Below are positions 1 through 9,210 of a stretch of 64,000 nucleotides of DNA, one piece after another. The stretch's first letter is position 1. Each line of letters begins with the position of its first letter. A program made the translations under genes and the position numbers. Under the pieces are notes generated by a model, which was given only the letters and a program-made list of their open reading frames with translations, was not told the DNA's origin and did not search any database. Location of the stretch: contig NZ_CP047048.1 of assembly GCF_030408555.1 (NCBI RefSeq), positions 2,542,001 through 2,606,000 on the forward strand, read 5' to 3'. This DNA is from Corynebacterium aurimucosum (GTDB taxonomy: Bacteria; Actinomycetota; Actinomycetes; Mycobacteriales; Mycobacteriaceae).

Positions 1-269
1 GAGGACGCGCCCATGCAGAAGACGATGAAGGCGAGGAGGACGTCGAGAAGCACGCGCGTGTGAAACAGCGACTCCGCGCCCGCAGCCGCAGGAGCCGCCA
101 AGACCAAAACGTTCTTGACCCACTGCTTGGGGCGCAGGGCCTTCACCATGCCATCGGCGAGGTTCTTCGGCGGCTTGCGCTTGCGGCCGGTATCGATGCC
201 GGAGGTGTGCGGCTCAGAGTGGAAGACTCTCTGTTCGCCGTCGTCGACGCGGTTGGGTCGTTCGCTCAT
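1..269 (-). CDS. ubiA: Decaprenyl-phosphate phosphoribosyltransferase UbiA (5' part only)
   Basis: The gene runs off the left edge; only about the first 89 codons are present. The family moves phosphoribose from PRPP onto decaprenyl phosphate at the membrane, the first committed step to the arabinose donor DPA of arabinogalactan. Visible are a charged N-terminal tail, then the typical stretch with LRPKQWVKN (about residues 46-54), followed by the first hydrophobic helix. The catalytic aspartate motifs lie outside the window. The start ATG overlaps the stop of the upstream PAP2 gene as ATGA, so the two are probably translationally coupled. The same order is found at Rv3806c-Rv3808c in Mycobacterium. 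Confidence 0.88.
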   Translation of the reverse strand, partial: MSERPNRVDDGEQRVFHSEPHTSGIDTGRKRKPPKNLADGMVKALRPKQWVKNVLVLAAPAAAGAESLFHTRVLLDVLLAFIVFCMGAS

Positions 270-793
270 GCGGTCTTCCTTTCATAGCGGTGACATGCTT
301 CCGCGGTGGCGGCTCCCAGCAGGGCACCGATCGCCGTATCGGATGGGTAATGTACCCCGAGCACCATACGCGAGGCCATCATGACCGGCACACCAACGAG
401 CGGTGCCGGGGTTCCTAGAACGTGCGCTGCACCCACGAGGAACGCGCTTGTCGACGTCGCGTGGGACGACGGAAAAGACAGCTTAGACGGGGTTTTCACG
501 CCGACTTTGACGTAGTCATAGTCCGGGCGCTTGCGGCGCACAATGCGCTTGATCACAACGCTGGCTGCGTGCGCCGTGAAAGCGCCCACGCCGACGGCTA
601 GCCACTGGCGGCGACGCGCCGGATTCTGGTAATTCACGGCGACACCTAAGCCGGAGAGCGCCAGCCAGCCCAGGGCGTGCTCGCCGAAGTGGCTTAAACC
701 CCGCGCGGTGGGCAGAACACCGGGCGCATCAAAGGCCGCGTCCTGAATCTTTTCGAGGACGTGGGATTCGGCGACAGAAAGCTTATTGGGCAT
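266..793 (-). CDS. PAP2-family phosphatase (probable decaprenylphosphoryl-5-phosphoribose phosphatase)
   Basis: A membrane phosphatase of 175 residues. All three PAP2 signature motifs are visible: KRIVRRKRP (residues 82-90), PSSH (108-111) and SRMVLGVHYPSD (141-152, with the catalytic histidine). Hydrophobic segments lie around residues 40-55, 65-82 and 118-140. It sits between glfT2 (11-base overlap) and ubiA (4-base overlap). By position it should remove the 5-phosphate from decaprenylphosphoryl-phosphoribose, the product of UbiA, as proposed for Rv3807c. The family assignment is firm; the substrate is inferred from context. Confidence 0.88.
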   Translation of the reverse strand: MPNKLSVAESHVLEKIQDAAFDAPGVLPTARGLSHFGEHALGWLALSGLGVAVNYQNPARRRQWLAVGVGAFTAHAASVVIKRIVRRKRPDYDYVKVGVKTPSKLSFPSSHATSTSAFLVGAAHVLGTPAPLVGVPVMMASRMVLGVHYPSDTAIGALLGAATAEACHRYERKTA

Positions 794-2756
794 CGAAGAC
801 CTTTCGCCAGGACTCGCGGGAGGTCAGCGCCGGCAGGGCCGCGCGGTACTCGGCGCGCAGGTCATCGAAGTTATCCTCGATTTCCTTGAGCAGCCCGCGG
901 GTGGACTTCACCAGCTCGAGGGCCAGCTCGCGGTCGCGCTTGCGGAAGGCCACGCCGGTGCCACCCGCGGTAGAGACGGTGGCGGAATCGACGCGGGAGA
1001 GCGTGAACCAGCGGGCCTCCTCCGGGGTGAGGTTGAGCTGCGGCGCTTCATGGTGTGCCGGGTCTTCCTTGGTGACCAGGTGCTTGGCGGACTTGATGAG
1101 CCACGGGATCTTCTTGATCTTGCCCAGGCGGCCGCCGACATTGCGGGTCGGCACGCCCGGCGCGCCGGTGGGCGCGGGTAGTTGGTCCGCCGAATCGATA
1201 ATGACGGCGTCCGGGAATTCCTTACGGATTGCGGCGATGCGCGGCAGCGAGGACTCCAGGATGTCGAAGAGCTGATCCGGGCCGGCCAGGAAGTCCTTCA
1301 TGGCCTCCAGCTGGATGGCCATGGTGGAGTACTCCATGCACATGGTGTGCTTGAGGGTGGACTTGAAGATGGACTTGGTAATCCCGCGCGCATCACCCTC
1401 GTGGTAGAGGGCCGCCACGATGAGGCGGTTGCGCAGGTGGAAGTAGGCCTGCCAGTCGATGGCATCGTCCTTATCCGCCCATGCCATATGCCAGATGGCC
1501 GCGCCCGGCCAGGTCACCGTGGGGAAACCGTGGGCGGCGGCGCGCAGGGAGTACTCGGTGTCATCCCACTTGATGAACAGCGGCAGCGGCTGCCCGATGC
1601 TCTCCGCGACCACACGCGGGAAGAGGCACATCCACCAACCGTTATATTCCACGTCGACGCGGCGGTGCAGCGCGCGGGAGTCATATTTCTTCGGGTCGAG
1701 GTGGGACTGGGCATCACCGATGGCGCGCAGCGGGTACTTGGCAAAGTCGTGGTCGTAGACGGCGTGCTCGGCCGCGCCCCACATGAAGTCGGCGCGGTTC
1801 ACGCGCTCACCGGTGGTACGCAGCTGGGAGCGCTCCTGCAGGTTGAGCATCTGCCCGCCCACGATGAAGGGCTTGGCGGCATAACGCGCCGCCTGGACTG
1901 CGCGGAGGATGGAATCCGGCTCGATGGCAATGTCATCATCCATGTAGAGGATGTACGGCGAGTCTGTGTTTTCCAGCGCCTCGAACATGATGCGGGAGTA
2001 GCCACCCGAGCCGCCCAGGTTGCCCTGGCGGAACTCGCGGAAGCGCTCACCGAAGTGCGCAACGGCTTCGTCGTAGCCCGGCTCGTCCGCCGGGTGCTGG
2101 TTGCCCTGGTCCGGCATAAGGACGTAGTCGATGATGCCGTCCACCACCGGGTCCTCCGCCAGCGCCTGCAGCGCCGCGACGGCGTCGGTGGGGCGGTTGA
2201 AGGTCGGAATGCCCACGGCAACACGCTTCTCCTGCGCCGGGTACTCGCTGCCGTCCGGCAGGAGCTGCGGGTTCGGGGCGTGCGGGGCGCACCAGGAGGC
2301 GTCGGCAAGCACGGTGTCCTCAACGGCGGAGGCATCGAACCACAGCAGGCCGCCGTCCTCGAAGTTCTTCAGGGGCAGCTCGAACTCGTGGTGCCCGGTG
2401 GTCACCACGTGGTTGGCGACGGCGATGCGCTGGCCATCCTGCTTAGAGCGGTACAGGGAGATGTTGGCTTCGCCCTCGACGTCCATCACGAGCACGATGG
2501 ACTTCAGCTGGGACCAACGGCGCCAGTAGGCGGCCGGGAACGCATTGAAGTAGGTCTCGAAGGAGGCCTCTTCGCCGGCCGGGATGGTCACGGAAGTGCG
2601 GCCACTCCAGCTGAGGCGCTCGCGGTTTTGCTCGGACTCGATGAGGTAGAGCATGCGGACGTCGACCGGCTCGCCACGCTTGGGCAGCAGGATGCGCTGT
2701 ACGGGTTCGTACGCAGCAGAATTGTTGGCAGTCACGATATCTTCGGTTCTCCACAC
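783..2756 (-). CDS. glfT2: Galactofuranosyltransferase GlfT2
   Basis: A bifunctional UDP-Galf transferase that polymerises most of the galactan of arabinogalactan at the cytoplasmic face of the membrane. An N-terminal beta-sandwich region (to about 170) precedes a GT-A domain. It carries the metal-binding MDDDIA motif (DDD at about 273-275), WDDTE (397-401) with candidate catalytic acidic residues, and a conserved His in WHMAW (423). Length (657, or 650 from a later start) is near the roughly 640 of the family. The first in-frame start is GTG at 2756; a GTG at 2735 follows a GGAG and fits the family N-terminus better. The IS30 insertion lies about 215 bases upstream, so promoter supply may have changed. 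Confidence 0.93.
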   Translation of the reverse strand: MWRTEDIVTANNSAAYEPVQRILLPKRGEPVDVRMLYLIESEQNRERLSWSGRTSVTIPAGEEASFETYFNAFPAAYWRRWSQLKSIVLVMDVEGEANISLYRSKQDGQRIAVANHVVTTGHHEFELPLKNFEDGGLLWFDASAVEDTVLADASWCAPHAPNPQLLPDGSEYPAQEKRVAVGIPTFNRPTDAVAALQALAEDPVVDGIIDYVLMPDQGNQHPADEPGYDEAVAHFGERFREFRQGNLGGSGGYSRIMFEALENTDSPYILYMDDDIAIEPDSILRAVQAARYAAKPFIVGGQMLNLQERSQLRTTGERVNRADFMWGAAEHAVYDHDFAKYPLRAIGDAQSHLDPKKYDSRALHRRVDVEYNGWWMCLFPRVVAESIGQPLPLFIKWDDTEYSLRAAAHGFPTVTWPGAAIWHMAWADKDDAIDWQAYFHLRNRLIVAALYHEGDARGITKSIFKSTLKHTMCMEYSTMAIQLEAMKDFLAGPDQLFDILESSLPRIAAIRKEFPDAVIIDSADQLPAPTGAPGVPTRNVGGRLGKIKKIPWLIKSAKHLVTKEDPAHHEAPQLNLTPEEARWFTLSRVDSATVSTAGGTGVAFRKRDRELALELVKSTRGLLKEIEDNFDDLRAEYRAALPALTSRESWRKVFDAQ

Positions 2757-2918
2757 AGATTTCGACAGTATTCAGAAACCAAGATTAGTGCTTAAGCGCT
2801 GCTGCGCTGAGTTCCCACGCGGCTGCTCTTATATGACTCCTTGTCCACATCCGCGCGCCTTAATCTACTGCAACGTCCACTTCAGCCGAGCTTTGCGCAA
2901 GAAAGATGCGCCTTGGCG

Positions 2919-2953
2919 AAAGGTTTCACACCAGAGGCTGGTGGAACCCTTTA
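2919..2953. terminator. Inverted repeat between glfT2 and the IS30 element
   Basis: An imperfect hairpin: AAAGGTTTCACACCAG pairs with CTGGTGGAACCCTTT around a 3-base loop. It lies between the glfT2 start and the left end of the IS. It may be a terminator for transcription arriving from the genes to the right, or a structured site next to which the IS inserted. There is no clear T-tract. Confidence 0.4.
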
Positions 2954-3006
2954 CGTCCTGGTGCGCCAGATCCCCAGATTTGGAACCCGAAACCTCCAGG
3001 GCGGAA

Positions 3007-4668
3007 TCAAGCGGTGGATGCGCCACGCTTGAATAGTTCGTTAAGTATTTCACGTGGGGTTGCGCCGCCGAGGATTTGTCGGGGTGTTTCGTTGAGCTCA
3101 TTTTGTACCCACGCGACATGTTCGGGTGTGACGGTGGCAAAGTCGGTGCCTTTTTTGTAGAACCGGCGCCTGATCTCGCCGTTGGTGTTCTCGTTGGTTG
3201 GTCTCTGCCACGGTGAGTGCGGGTCGCAGAAAAACACCTGGCAGCCGTCTTTGATCTGGACCTGTGCTGTGACAGCCATTTCTGCCCCTTGGTCCCATGT
3301 GATGGTTTTTAGCTGCTCGATGTTGAGGTCTTTGACCATGTCCTGCAAGGTTGCGACCACGGTTTGTGAACTGTGCTCATCGGGGAGGTGTCCAAGCAGG
3401 GTGTAGCGGCTGGTGCGCTCTACTAGGGTAATCAGTGCGCTTTTGCCGCCTTTACCAATGACAAGGTCGCCCTCCCAGTGCCCGGGGATAGCCCTGTCAT
3501 CAGCTTCCGGGTTGCGGTGGGTGATCTCAGCACCTTTGATCCAAGGGCGACCGGTTAACACGCCAGCGTTTCGGGCACGACTCTTGCGTGTTGCGCCGCC
3601 GCGGATAAGTACGTCTTTAGTCTTCATGACTTCTTCAAGCTCGGCTCGCAGGCTGCCTTTACCTTGAATGTATAAGGCACTGTAGATCGCTTCGTGGGAA
3701 ATACGCATGCTTTCATCATCGCTGAAAGCATGCTCAAGCCATGCACTAATGCGCCCAGGTGACCACCTGCGGGCAAGGCAATCGATCACTACACCCCGAA
3801 GCGTTGGGCTTTCATCGAGCTTGCGTAGTTTTGGCCGCACCATCCGACCAGCAGTAGAAACAGCAGCGTTGTGGGCGTTATACCGCAGCTGCTCTGTGCC
3901 GTCCTCATCGATAATCTTCCAACCATTACGGGTGATTTCACGGGCGACGACACTGTGGTGCCTATTTATTTTCTGTGCGATAGCACGTGCCGAATCACCG
4001 ACACGACATCCCGCTTCAATAGCAACACGGTCTTCAACAGTAAGCCTGCGACCACGCCCTACTAAGGCGTGTTTGTCGAATACGCCGCTAGGAAATCCAT
4101 CAATGGCTTGAGCTTTCATCGGTGCTGGCATAACAGTATCTTTACCCAGCTTCTTGCCGGTATCTGGCATAGACACCACCGCCTCATCAGGCGTTCGACG
4201 GTGTCGCTGCCGGCGTAATTCCGCATACCGTTGCTTCCTTATCCACTGATACACCGTGGAAGGATGCACACCGACCGCATCAGCCACCGTCTGACAGCTC
4301 TCACCAGCAAGCACTCGCTCCACGGCCTGGACACGTTCATCAGGTGACAAGCGGGCGCGTCTAGGCCGTACTTCGATTACACCAGCTTTCTTTAACCTAC
4401 TGTGAAGCACGCCAGTCGATAATCCAACAGTCTGTGCTGCTTGATTGATCGACATACCTGCACACACCAACCCAACGGCCTCACGGACAAACGGATCACG
4501 CAGACGACTCGCACGCCTGCCAGGAGGTTCGACACCTCTTACCCTCAACCATCCGTAAACAGTTTCAGGGCCCACACCGACATCACGCGCGACCAGGCTA
4601 ACTGCCTCGCCCGCAGCCACTCGCTCAACAGCAGCATCCTTAACATCCTTCGGAGTCCAACGCGTCAC
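3007..4668 (-). CDS. IS30-family transposase
   Basis: DDE transposase. The GTG at 4668 is preceded by GGGAGG five bases away and gives 553 residues; an upstream ATG at 4695 lacks such a site. The first 150 residues contain three successive helix-turn-helix units of Hin/Tc3 type (around 5-30, 60-85 and 115-145). Then come the IS30 helix-turn-helix with the RLTVEDRVAIEAG region and a C-terminal integrase core. Likely catalytic residues are D401 (EGDLVIG), D459 (WDQGAEM) and E493 (NENTNG); the last two are separated by 33 residues as in the family. The frame is intact, so the element may still be active. Confidence 0.92.
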   Translation of the reverse strand: MTRWTPKDVKDAAVERVAAGEAVSLVARDVGVGPETVYGWLRVRGVEPPGRRASRLRDPFVREAVGLVCAGMSINQAAQTVGLSTGVLHSRLKKAGVIEVRPRRARLSPDERVQAVERVLAGESCQTVADAVGVHPSTVYQWIRKQRYAELRRQRHRRTPDEAVVSMPDTGKKLGKDTVMPAPMKAQAIDGFPSGVFDKHALVGRGRRLTVEDRVAIEAGCRVGDSARAIAQKINRHHSVVAREITRNGWKIIDEDGTEQLRYNAHNAAVSTAGRMVRPKLRKLDESPTLRGVVIDCLARRWSPGRISAWLEHAFSDDESMRISHEAIYSALYIQGKGSLRAELEEVMKTKDVLIRGGATRKSRARNAGVLTGRPWIKGAEITHRNPEADDRAIPGHWEGDLVIGKGGKSALITLVERTSRYTLLGHLPDEHSSQTVVATLQDMVKDLNIEQLKTITWDQGAEMAVTAQVQIKDGCQVFFCDPHSPWQRPTNENTNGEIRRRFYKKGTDFATVTPEHVAWVQNELNETPRQILGGATPREILNELFKRGASTA

Positions 4669-4740
4669 AACTACCTCCCGGTCGAAGTGGCGCATTCACC
4701 CCTTGACAGCACGCAGCGTGCTGTCAACTAGGCCACAGTG

Positions 4741-4783
4741 CTTGACGACGCCGACCTGCGTGTTTCGGGTTCTAGGTCTGGGG
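4741..4783. repeat. Right terminal inverted repeat of the IS30 element
   Basis: These 43 bases run from CTTGACGACGCC to AGGTCTGGGG. They match, inverted, the left end at 2972-3010. They also match directly the right half of the palindrome at 36334-36376 (36 of 43 bases by eye). Confidence 0.7.
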
Positions 4784-4842
4784 AAATGGTTATGGCACTG
4801 GAATGCTCGACCCGACAAGTGGCAAATCACAGCTCTCAGGGT

Positions 4843-5451
4843 TTAGGCCGTCACCGGCGCATCCTCCGAGATGGGCTCGATCCCCAGGCGGTTGAGCATG
4901 TAGAGCACACGGGCGCCGAGGTCATCGGCCAGCTCACGGGTCTCTTCCACGGTTTCTGCGGTGGCGATGTCCCAGATCTTGACGTCCTTGCCGGCTTCAT
5001 CGCGCGGGATCTCGCGGCCCAAGTAGACGATGTAATCCGGGATGGTCACCAGACGCAGGTCCTCGACGTAGCGGTCCGGGTGCTCCGCCATGCCGCGCTC
5101 TTGGAGCACGTGGGCCATGTGGGAGTCCGGGTCGTTTTCGGGGTGGGCTACGGCGGCGTCGACCAGCAGGGCCTCGCCAGCGTACTTCTTCGTCAGCGCC
5201 ACGGCGGCCTGTGCCAGGGCGTGGTCGGTGCCCGCGGAGAAACGCACGTGGATGCGGTGGGTGCCGAAGTGCTCGCGCACCTCACGCTCCACCATCACGG
5301 GAATGAATTCTTCTAAAGTCGCACCAGCTTCGTGACGCTCAATGGTGGCATCGAGGAAGGAGTCAATCTCCTGCGCGGTGTACTCGTGTCCATAATCTGC
5401 GTGCAAGTCGTGGCGCAAGGTATCGAAACGGCGGGCGTTCGGGGAAGTCAT
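4843..5451 (-). CDS. Three-helix-bundle / phosphatase-like protein lacking the catalytic loop
   Basis: From the ATG at 5451 the product has 202 residues; an upstream extension to 5523 looks untranslated. The N-terminal 60 residues resemble the three-helix dimerisation domain found in actinobacterial low-molecular-weight phosphatase/arsenate reductase proteins. The C-terminal part follows the LMW-PTP/ArsC layout: a strand plus loop (FSAGTDHAL), MAHVLQERGM, IPDYIVYLG, and a WDIA segment with a final helix ending in LYMLNRLG. The CX5R loop is replaced by SAGTDHAL and there is no catalytic cysteine. It is therefore probably a binding or regulatory pseudoenzyme. Its place next to glf suggests a link to cell-wall metabolism, but the function is unknown. 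Confidence 0.72.
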   Translation of the reverse strand: MTSPNARRFDTLRHDLHADYGHEYTAQEIDSFLDATIERHEAGATLEEFIPVMVEREVREHFGTHRIHVRFSAGTDHALAQAAVALTKKYAGEALLVDAAVAHPENDPDSHMAHVLQERGMAEHPDRYVEDLRLVTIPDYIVYLGREIPRDEAGKDVKIWDIATAETVEETRELADDLGARVLYMLNRLGIEPISEDAPVTA

Positions 5452-5478
5452 CTCTAAACCCACTTTCTGTTCGCCTAT

Positions 5479-5498
5479 TGTTAACCTACTGTTAACCT
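5479..5498. repeat. Tandem TGTTAACCT repeat in the promoter region of the phosphatase-like gene
   Basis: Two exact copies of TGTTAACCT start 11 bases apart, about one helical turn, and lie 28-47 bases upstream of the start at 5451. The spacing suits a dimeric response regulator such as an MtrA- or PhoP-type factor; this is inference. Confidence 0.45.
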
Positions 5499-5540
5499 TA
5501 AGTGATTGTTGGCCAGTCCACAAGTTTTATTTTCTTTGGT

Positions 5541-5738
5541 CTAGTTCCGCACGCTGGCAAAACCTCCCCATAAACGGCCAAAGGCCCGCCGGGTGTTCCG
5601 GCAGGCCTTCTTGGATTGTTCCTTCTTCTTATCGGGAATGCGCGTTGCGCGACTGCGCAGCTTGAGGTGTTCCTCGAGCCGCTCCGGGGACATCTTCCAC
5701 ATGCTGCGGTCTGCGCGCTTCTTCTTGCGCTGCGCCAT
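5541..5738 (-). CDS. Small basic hypothetical protein
   Basis: 65 residues, very rich in Lys and Arg (AQRKKKRADR at the N-terminus, KKKEQSKKACR in the middle). The ATG at 5738 is preceded by GGAGG at good spacing, which decides the start over the upstream ATG at 5756. No domain is recognised; the charge suggests nucleic-acid or membrane-surface binding. It lies 64 bases downstream of glf on the same strand and could be co-transcribed. A GC-rich hairpin (AAGGCC.GCCGG / CCGGC.GGCCTT) at about 5580-5609 falls inside the coding sequence. Confidence 0.65.
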   Translation of the reverse strand: MAQRKKKRADRSMWKMSPERLEEHLKLRSRATRIPDKKKEQSKKACRNTRRAFGRLWGGFASVRN

Positions 5739-5802
5739 GCCGTCACCTCCTTCCATCGAGGTGTTTCAGCATAGCGCGCCACACTGCACTACCGGGAGCA
5801 GC

Positions 5803-7110
<1,308 letters not shown>

Positions 7111-7169
7111 TTAGTTAACTTTTTGCGCTCCTTTTAACCTTGTGGCGCACACCATCCTAGGGAGTAACA

Positions 7170-9110
7170 GTGCACCTCAAACGTCGTCTTGTTCCCGCGA
7201 AATCGACGTGGTCCACGCCGATTATCGCCACGGTCACCTCGATCGCTGTGGTCGCCGCCGCAGCCGTGGGCGGCCAAACCCTTATCCACACCCAGGAAGC
7301 GGGCAGCGGGCCCATCGAAGTAAGTTCGGCCTCCGAGTCCTTCGGTTCTGGCGAAACGGTCGTGGTGGATGACCCGGCCATCGCCGGCCAGGGCGAGGGC
7401 GAAGGCCCGCGCGCGGTCAAGCAATTCCACCGCGATGAGACCTTCTCCTCTTTTGCCGTGACTTGGAAGGGCGCGCGCGATGTCGCTGCCTTCGTCCGCG
7501 CCAAGCAGCCAGACGGGTCCTGGTCCGAGTGGTACGACATGGACTCAATGTCCTACAACAACGATGATCCGAACGCCACGAACGGCACCGAGCTCATCTT
7601 CGTGGGCGATACCAACGACGTGCAGGTCTCCATCAACAATGTGGATCTGGTAACCGGGTCGAATCTGGACGAAGAGTTCACCGAGACCCCCGTTGAGGAC
7701 GCCGCGCTTGACGACGCCTCCTTCAACGTCGGCGACATCGCCCCCGTCGCTGAGGCCGAAGAGCTTCCCGCCAATAGCGACGTGGAAGGCCTCGAGGCGG
7801 TCTTCATGGACGGCAACGCCCAGGAGGGCGAGGTCATCGAGCCAACCGCTGAGACCGATGGCATGCCGCGCGTGGTTTCGCGCGCCGGCTGGGGCGCGGA
7901 TGAGAGCATCCGCTGCTCGAGTCCCACCTATGATGATGGTGTGGAGGCCATTGCGCTGCACCACACCGCGGGCTCCAATAACTACACCCGCGCGCAGGCA
8001 GCCGCGCAGGTGCGCGCCGCGTACAAGTACCATGCGCAGAACCTGGGATGGTGCGATATCGGATACAACGCGCTGGTGGATAAGTACGGCACCATCTACG
8101 AGGGCCGCTACGGCGGTCTCGCTAAAGCTGTGCAGGGTGCGCACATCGGCGGTTTTAACAAGAACACGTGGGGTATCTCCATGATCGGCAACTACGAGAC
8201 TGCGCAGCCGACGGAAGCCCTCTTGGAATCTGTCACCGACCTCGCCGGCTGGAAGGGCGCCATTTCCGGTGTCGATCCGACCTCCCGCGTCTCCCTTCGC
8301 TCGGAAGGCTTCGGTGGTTCGCGCTACCCAGCAGGCGCCTCTGCCCCGGTTTATGGCCTTTTCGGTCACAGCGACGTTCATTTCACTGCCTGCCCGGGTA
8401 AATACACCATTGCCCAGTGGCCGACTATCCGCCAGGCAGCGCACAAGAAGTACCTCGCCATTAAGTCGGGCGCATCTGGTTCGACGTCGACAGACTGGGG
8501 CAGCGGAAATACCTCTACCCCAGACTCCTCTGGCTCCACGCCGAACGGAAACGCGCCGTCTGCTCCCGCACCGGCTGCCCCGGCACAGGAGGCAACGTCC
8601 TCGCTGGGCGATACTGAAATCCCGATGAGCACCATCACCGCACTAGTCGGCCTGGCTGGCACGCTCTTCGCCATCATGTATGCCCGCTCGGACCAGCAGA
8701 TTGACACGGATAAGACGGTCAATGGGCTGCCGCTGGAGCAGATCCCGGGCATCGTGACCAAGGTGTTGGCCCTGAGCAAGAACGAAGGCCTGAAGCAAAC
8801 GTGGACGGCAGTTCTCAATACCTTCGGCCCAGCACTTGGTCTGGCAGTTGGCGGTCCGGATGAGTCGGCAGGCATCATCTACCAGCTCTTCCAAAACGGC
8901 ATCGTGCTCAGTTCCGAAGACACCGGTACGCACGCGCTGGTGGGACGTATCGCAAAGGAATGGGCCTCCGGCAACAACTCGGCAACGCTCGGCTTGCCGA
9001 CGTCCGACGAAGTCCCCACCGGCCTCGGCAAGGAAGTCCGCGTTCAGTTCCAGGGCGGATCCATTGTCTACAACCCGGAGACTGAGCAGATTCAGGTCTT
9101 CACGGACTAA
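7170..9110 (+). CDS. Secreted N-acetylmuramoyl-L-alanine amidase (PGRP domain) with LGFP repeat
   Basis: 646 residues from GTG, with AGGGAG nine bases upstream. An N-terminal signal/anchor helix spans about 13-33. A poorly conserved region follows, then a PGRP/amidase-2 domain from about 235 to 425 (SRAGWGADES, ALHHTAGSNNYT, CDIGYNALVDKYGTIYEGR, AVQGAHIGG, GHSDVHFTACPG) with the zinc histidines in LHHTAG and GHSDVHFTACPG and the tyrosine region retained. A Ser/Pro/Ala linker and a hydrophobic segment follow (about 490-505), then LGFP-type sequence near the C-terminus (ALVGRIAKEW, LGLPTSDEV, FQGGSIVYNP). LGFP repeats are associated with the mycolic-acid cell wall. It should cleave peptide stems from glycan strands during growth or division. 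Confidence 0.9.
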   Translation: MHLKRRLVPAKSTWSTPIIATVTSIAVVAAAAVGGQTLIHTQEAGSGPIEVSSASESFGSGETVVVDDPAIAGQGEGEGPRAVKQFHRDETFSSFAVTWKGARDVAAFVRAKQPDGSWSEWYDMDSMSYNNDDPNATNGTELIFVGDTNDVQVSINNVDLVTGSNLDEEFTETPVEDAALDDASFNVGDIAPVAEAEELPANSDVEGLEAVFMDGNAQEGEVIEPTAETDGMPRVVSRAGWGADESIRCSSPTYDDGVEAIALHHTAGSNNYTRAQAAAQVRAAYKYHAQNLGWCDIGYNALVDKYGTIYEGRYGGLAKAVQGAHIGGFNKNTWGISMIGNYETAQPTEALLESVTDLAGWKGAISGVDPTSRVSLRSEGFGGSRYPAGASAPVYGLFGHSDVHFTACPGKYTIAQWPTIRQAAHKKYLAIKSGASGSTSTDWGSGNTSTPDSSGSTPNGNAPSAPAPAAPAQEATSSLGDTEIPMSTITALVGLAGTLFAIMYARSDQQIDTDKTVNGLPLEQIPGIVTKVLALSKNEGLKQTWTAVLNTFGPALGLAVGGPDESAGIIYQLFQNGIVLSSEDTGTHALVGRIAKEWASGNNSATLGLPTSDEVPTGLGKEVRVQFQGGSIVYNPETEQIQVFTD

Positions 9111-9160
9111 TCCCAGCCGCACCGTGTGCGCGTGCAGCTCTGTGGGGGGTCGCCGATGTC

Positions 9161-9186
9161 GCGGGAGCCACCTGGTGGCTTCCGCT
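9161..9186. terminator. Hairpin between convergent amidase and HNH genes
   Basis: GCGGGAGCCACC and GGTGGCTTCCGC form a near-perfect stem with almost no loop between two convergent genes. The T-rich tail is weak, so the terminator role is inferred. Confidence 0.45.
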
Positions 9187-9210
9187 TCAGCGTGTGTTTG
9201 GGATTGGGGT

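Larger units (their letters stand above)
2972..4783 (-). mobile_element. IS30-family insertion sequence, complete
   Basis: About 1.8 kb bounded by related inverted ends. The left end begins CCCCAGATTTGGAACCCG; the complement of the right end begins CCCCAGACCTAGAACCCG, and the similarity continues through GAAAC and CAGG towards TCAAG. The single transposase gene fills the interior, with its stop 35 bases from the left end. No convincing direct target duplication is visible next to these boundaries, so the exact ends are provisional. The element sits between glfT2 and the glf-side genes. A 96-bp palindrome at 36281-36376 carries the same end sequences. Confidence 0.8.

Noticed and set aside
1182..2795. 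537-codon open frame antisense to glfT2
   Set aside because: It mirrors a clearly conserved gene; high GC leaves the opposite strand open. The product has no domain and no ribosome site.
7282..7292. DnaA box TTATCCACA inside the amidase gene
   Set aside because: Single copy within a coding sequence; chance occurrence is likely.
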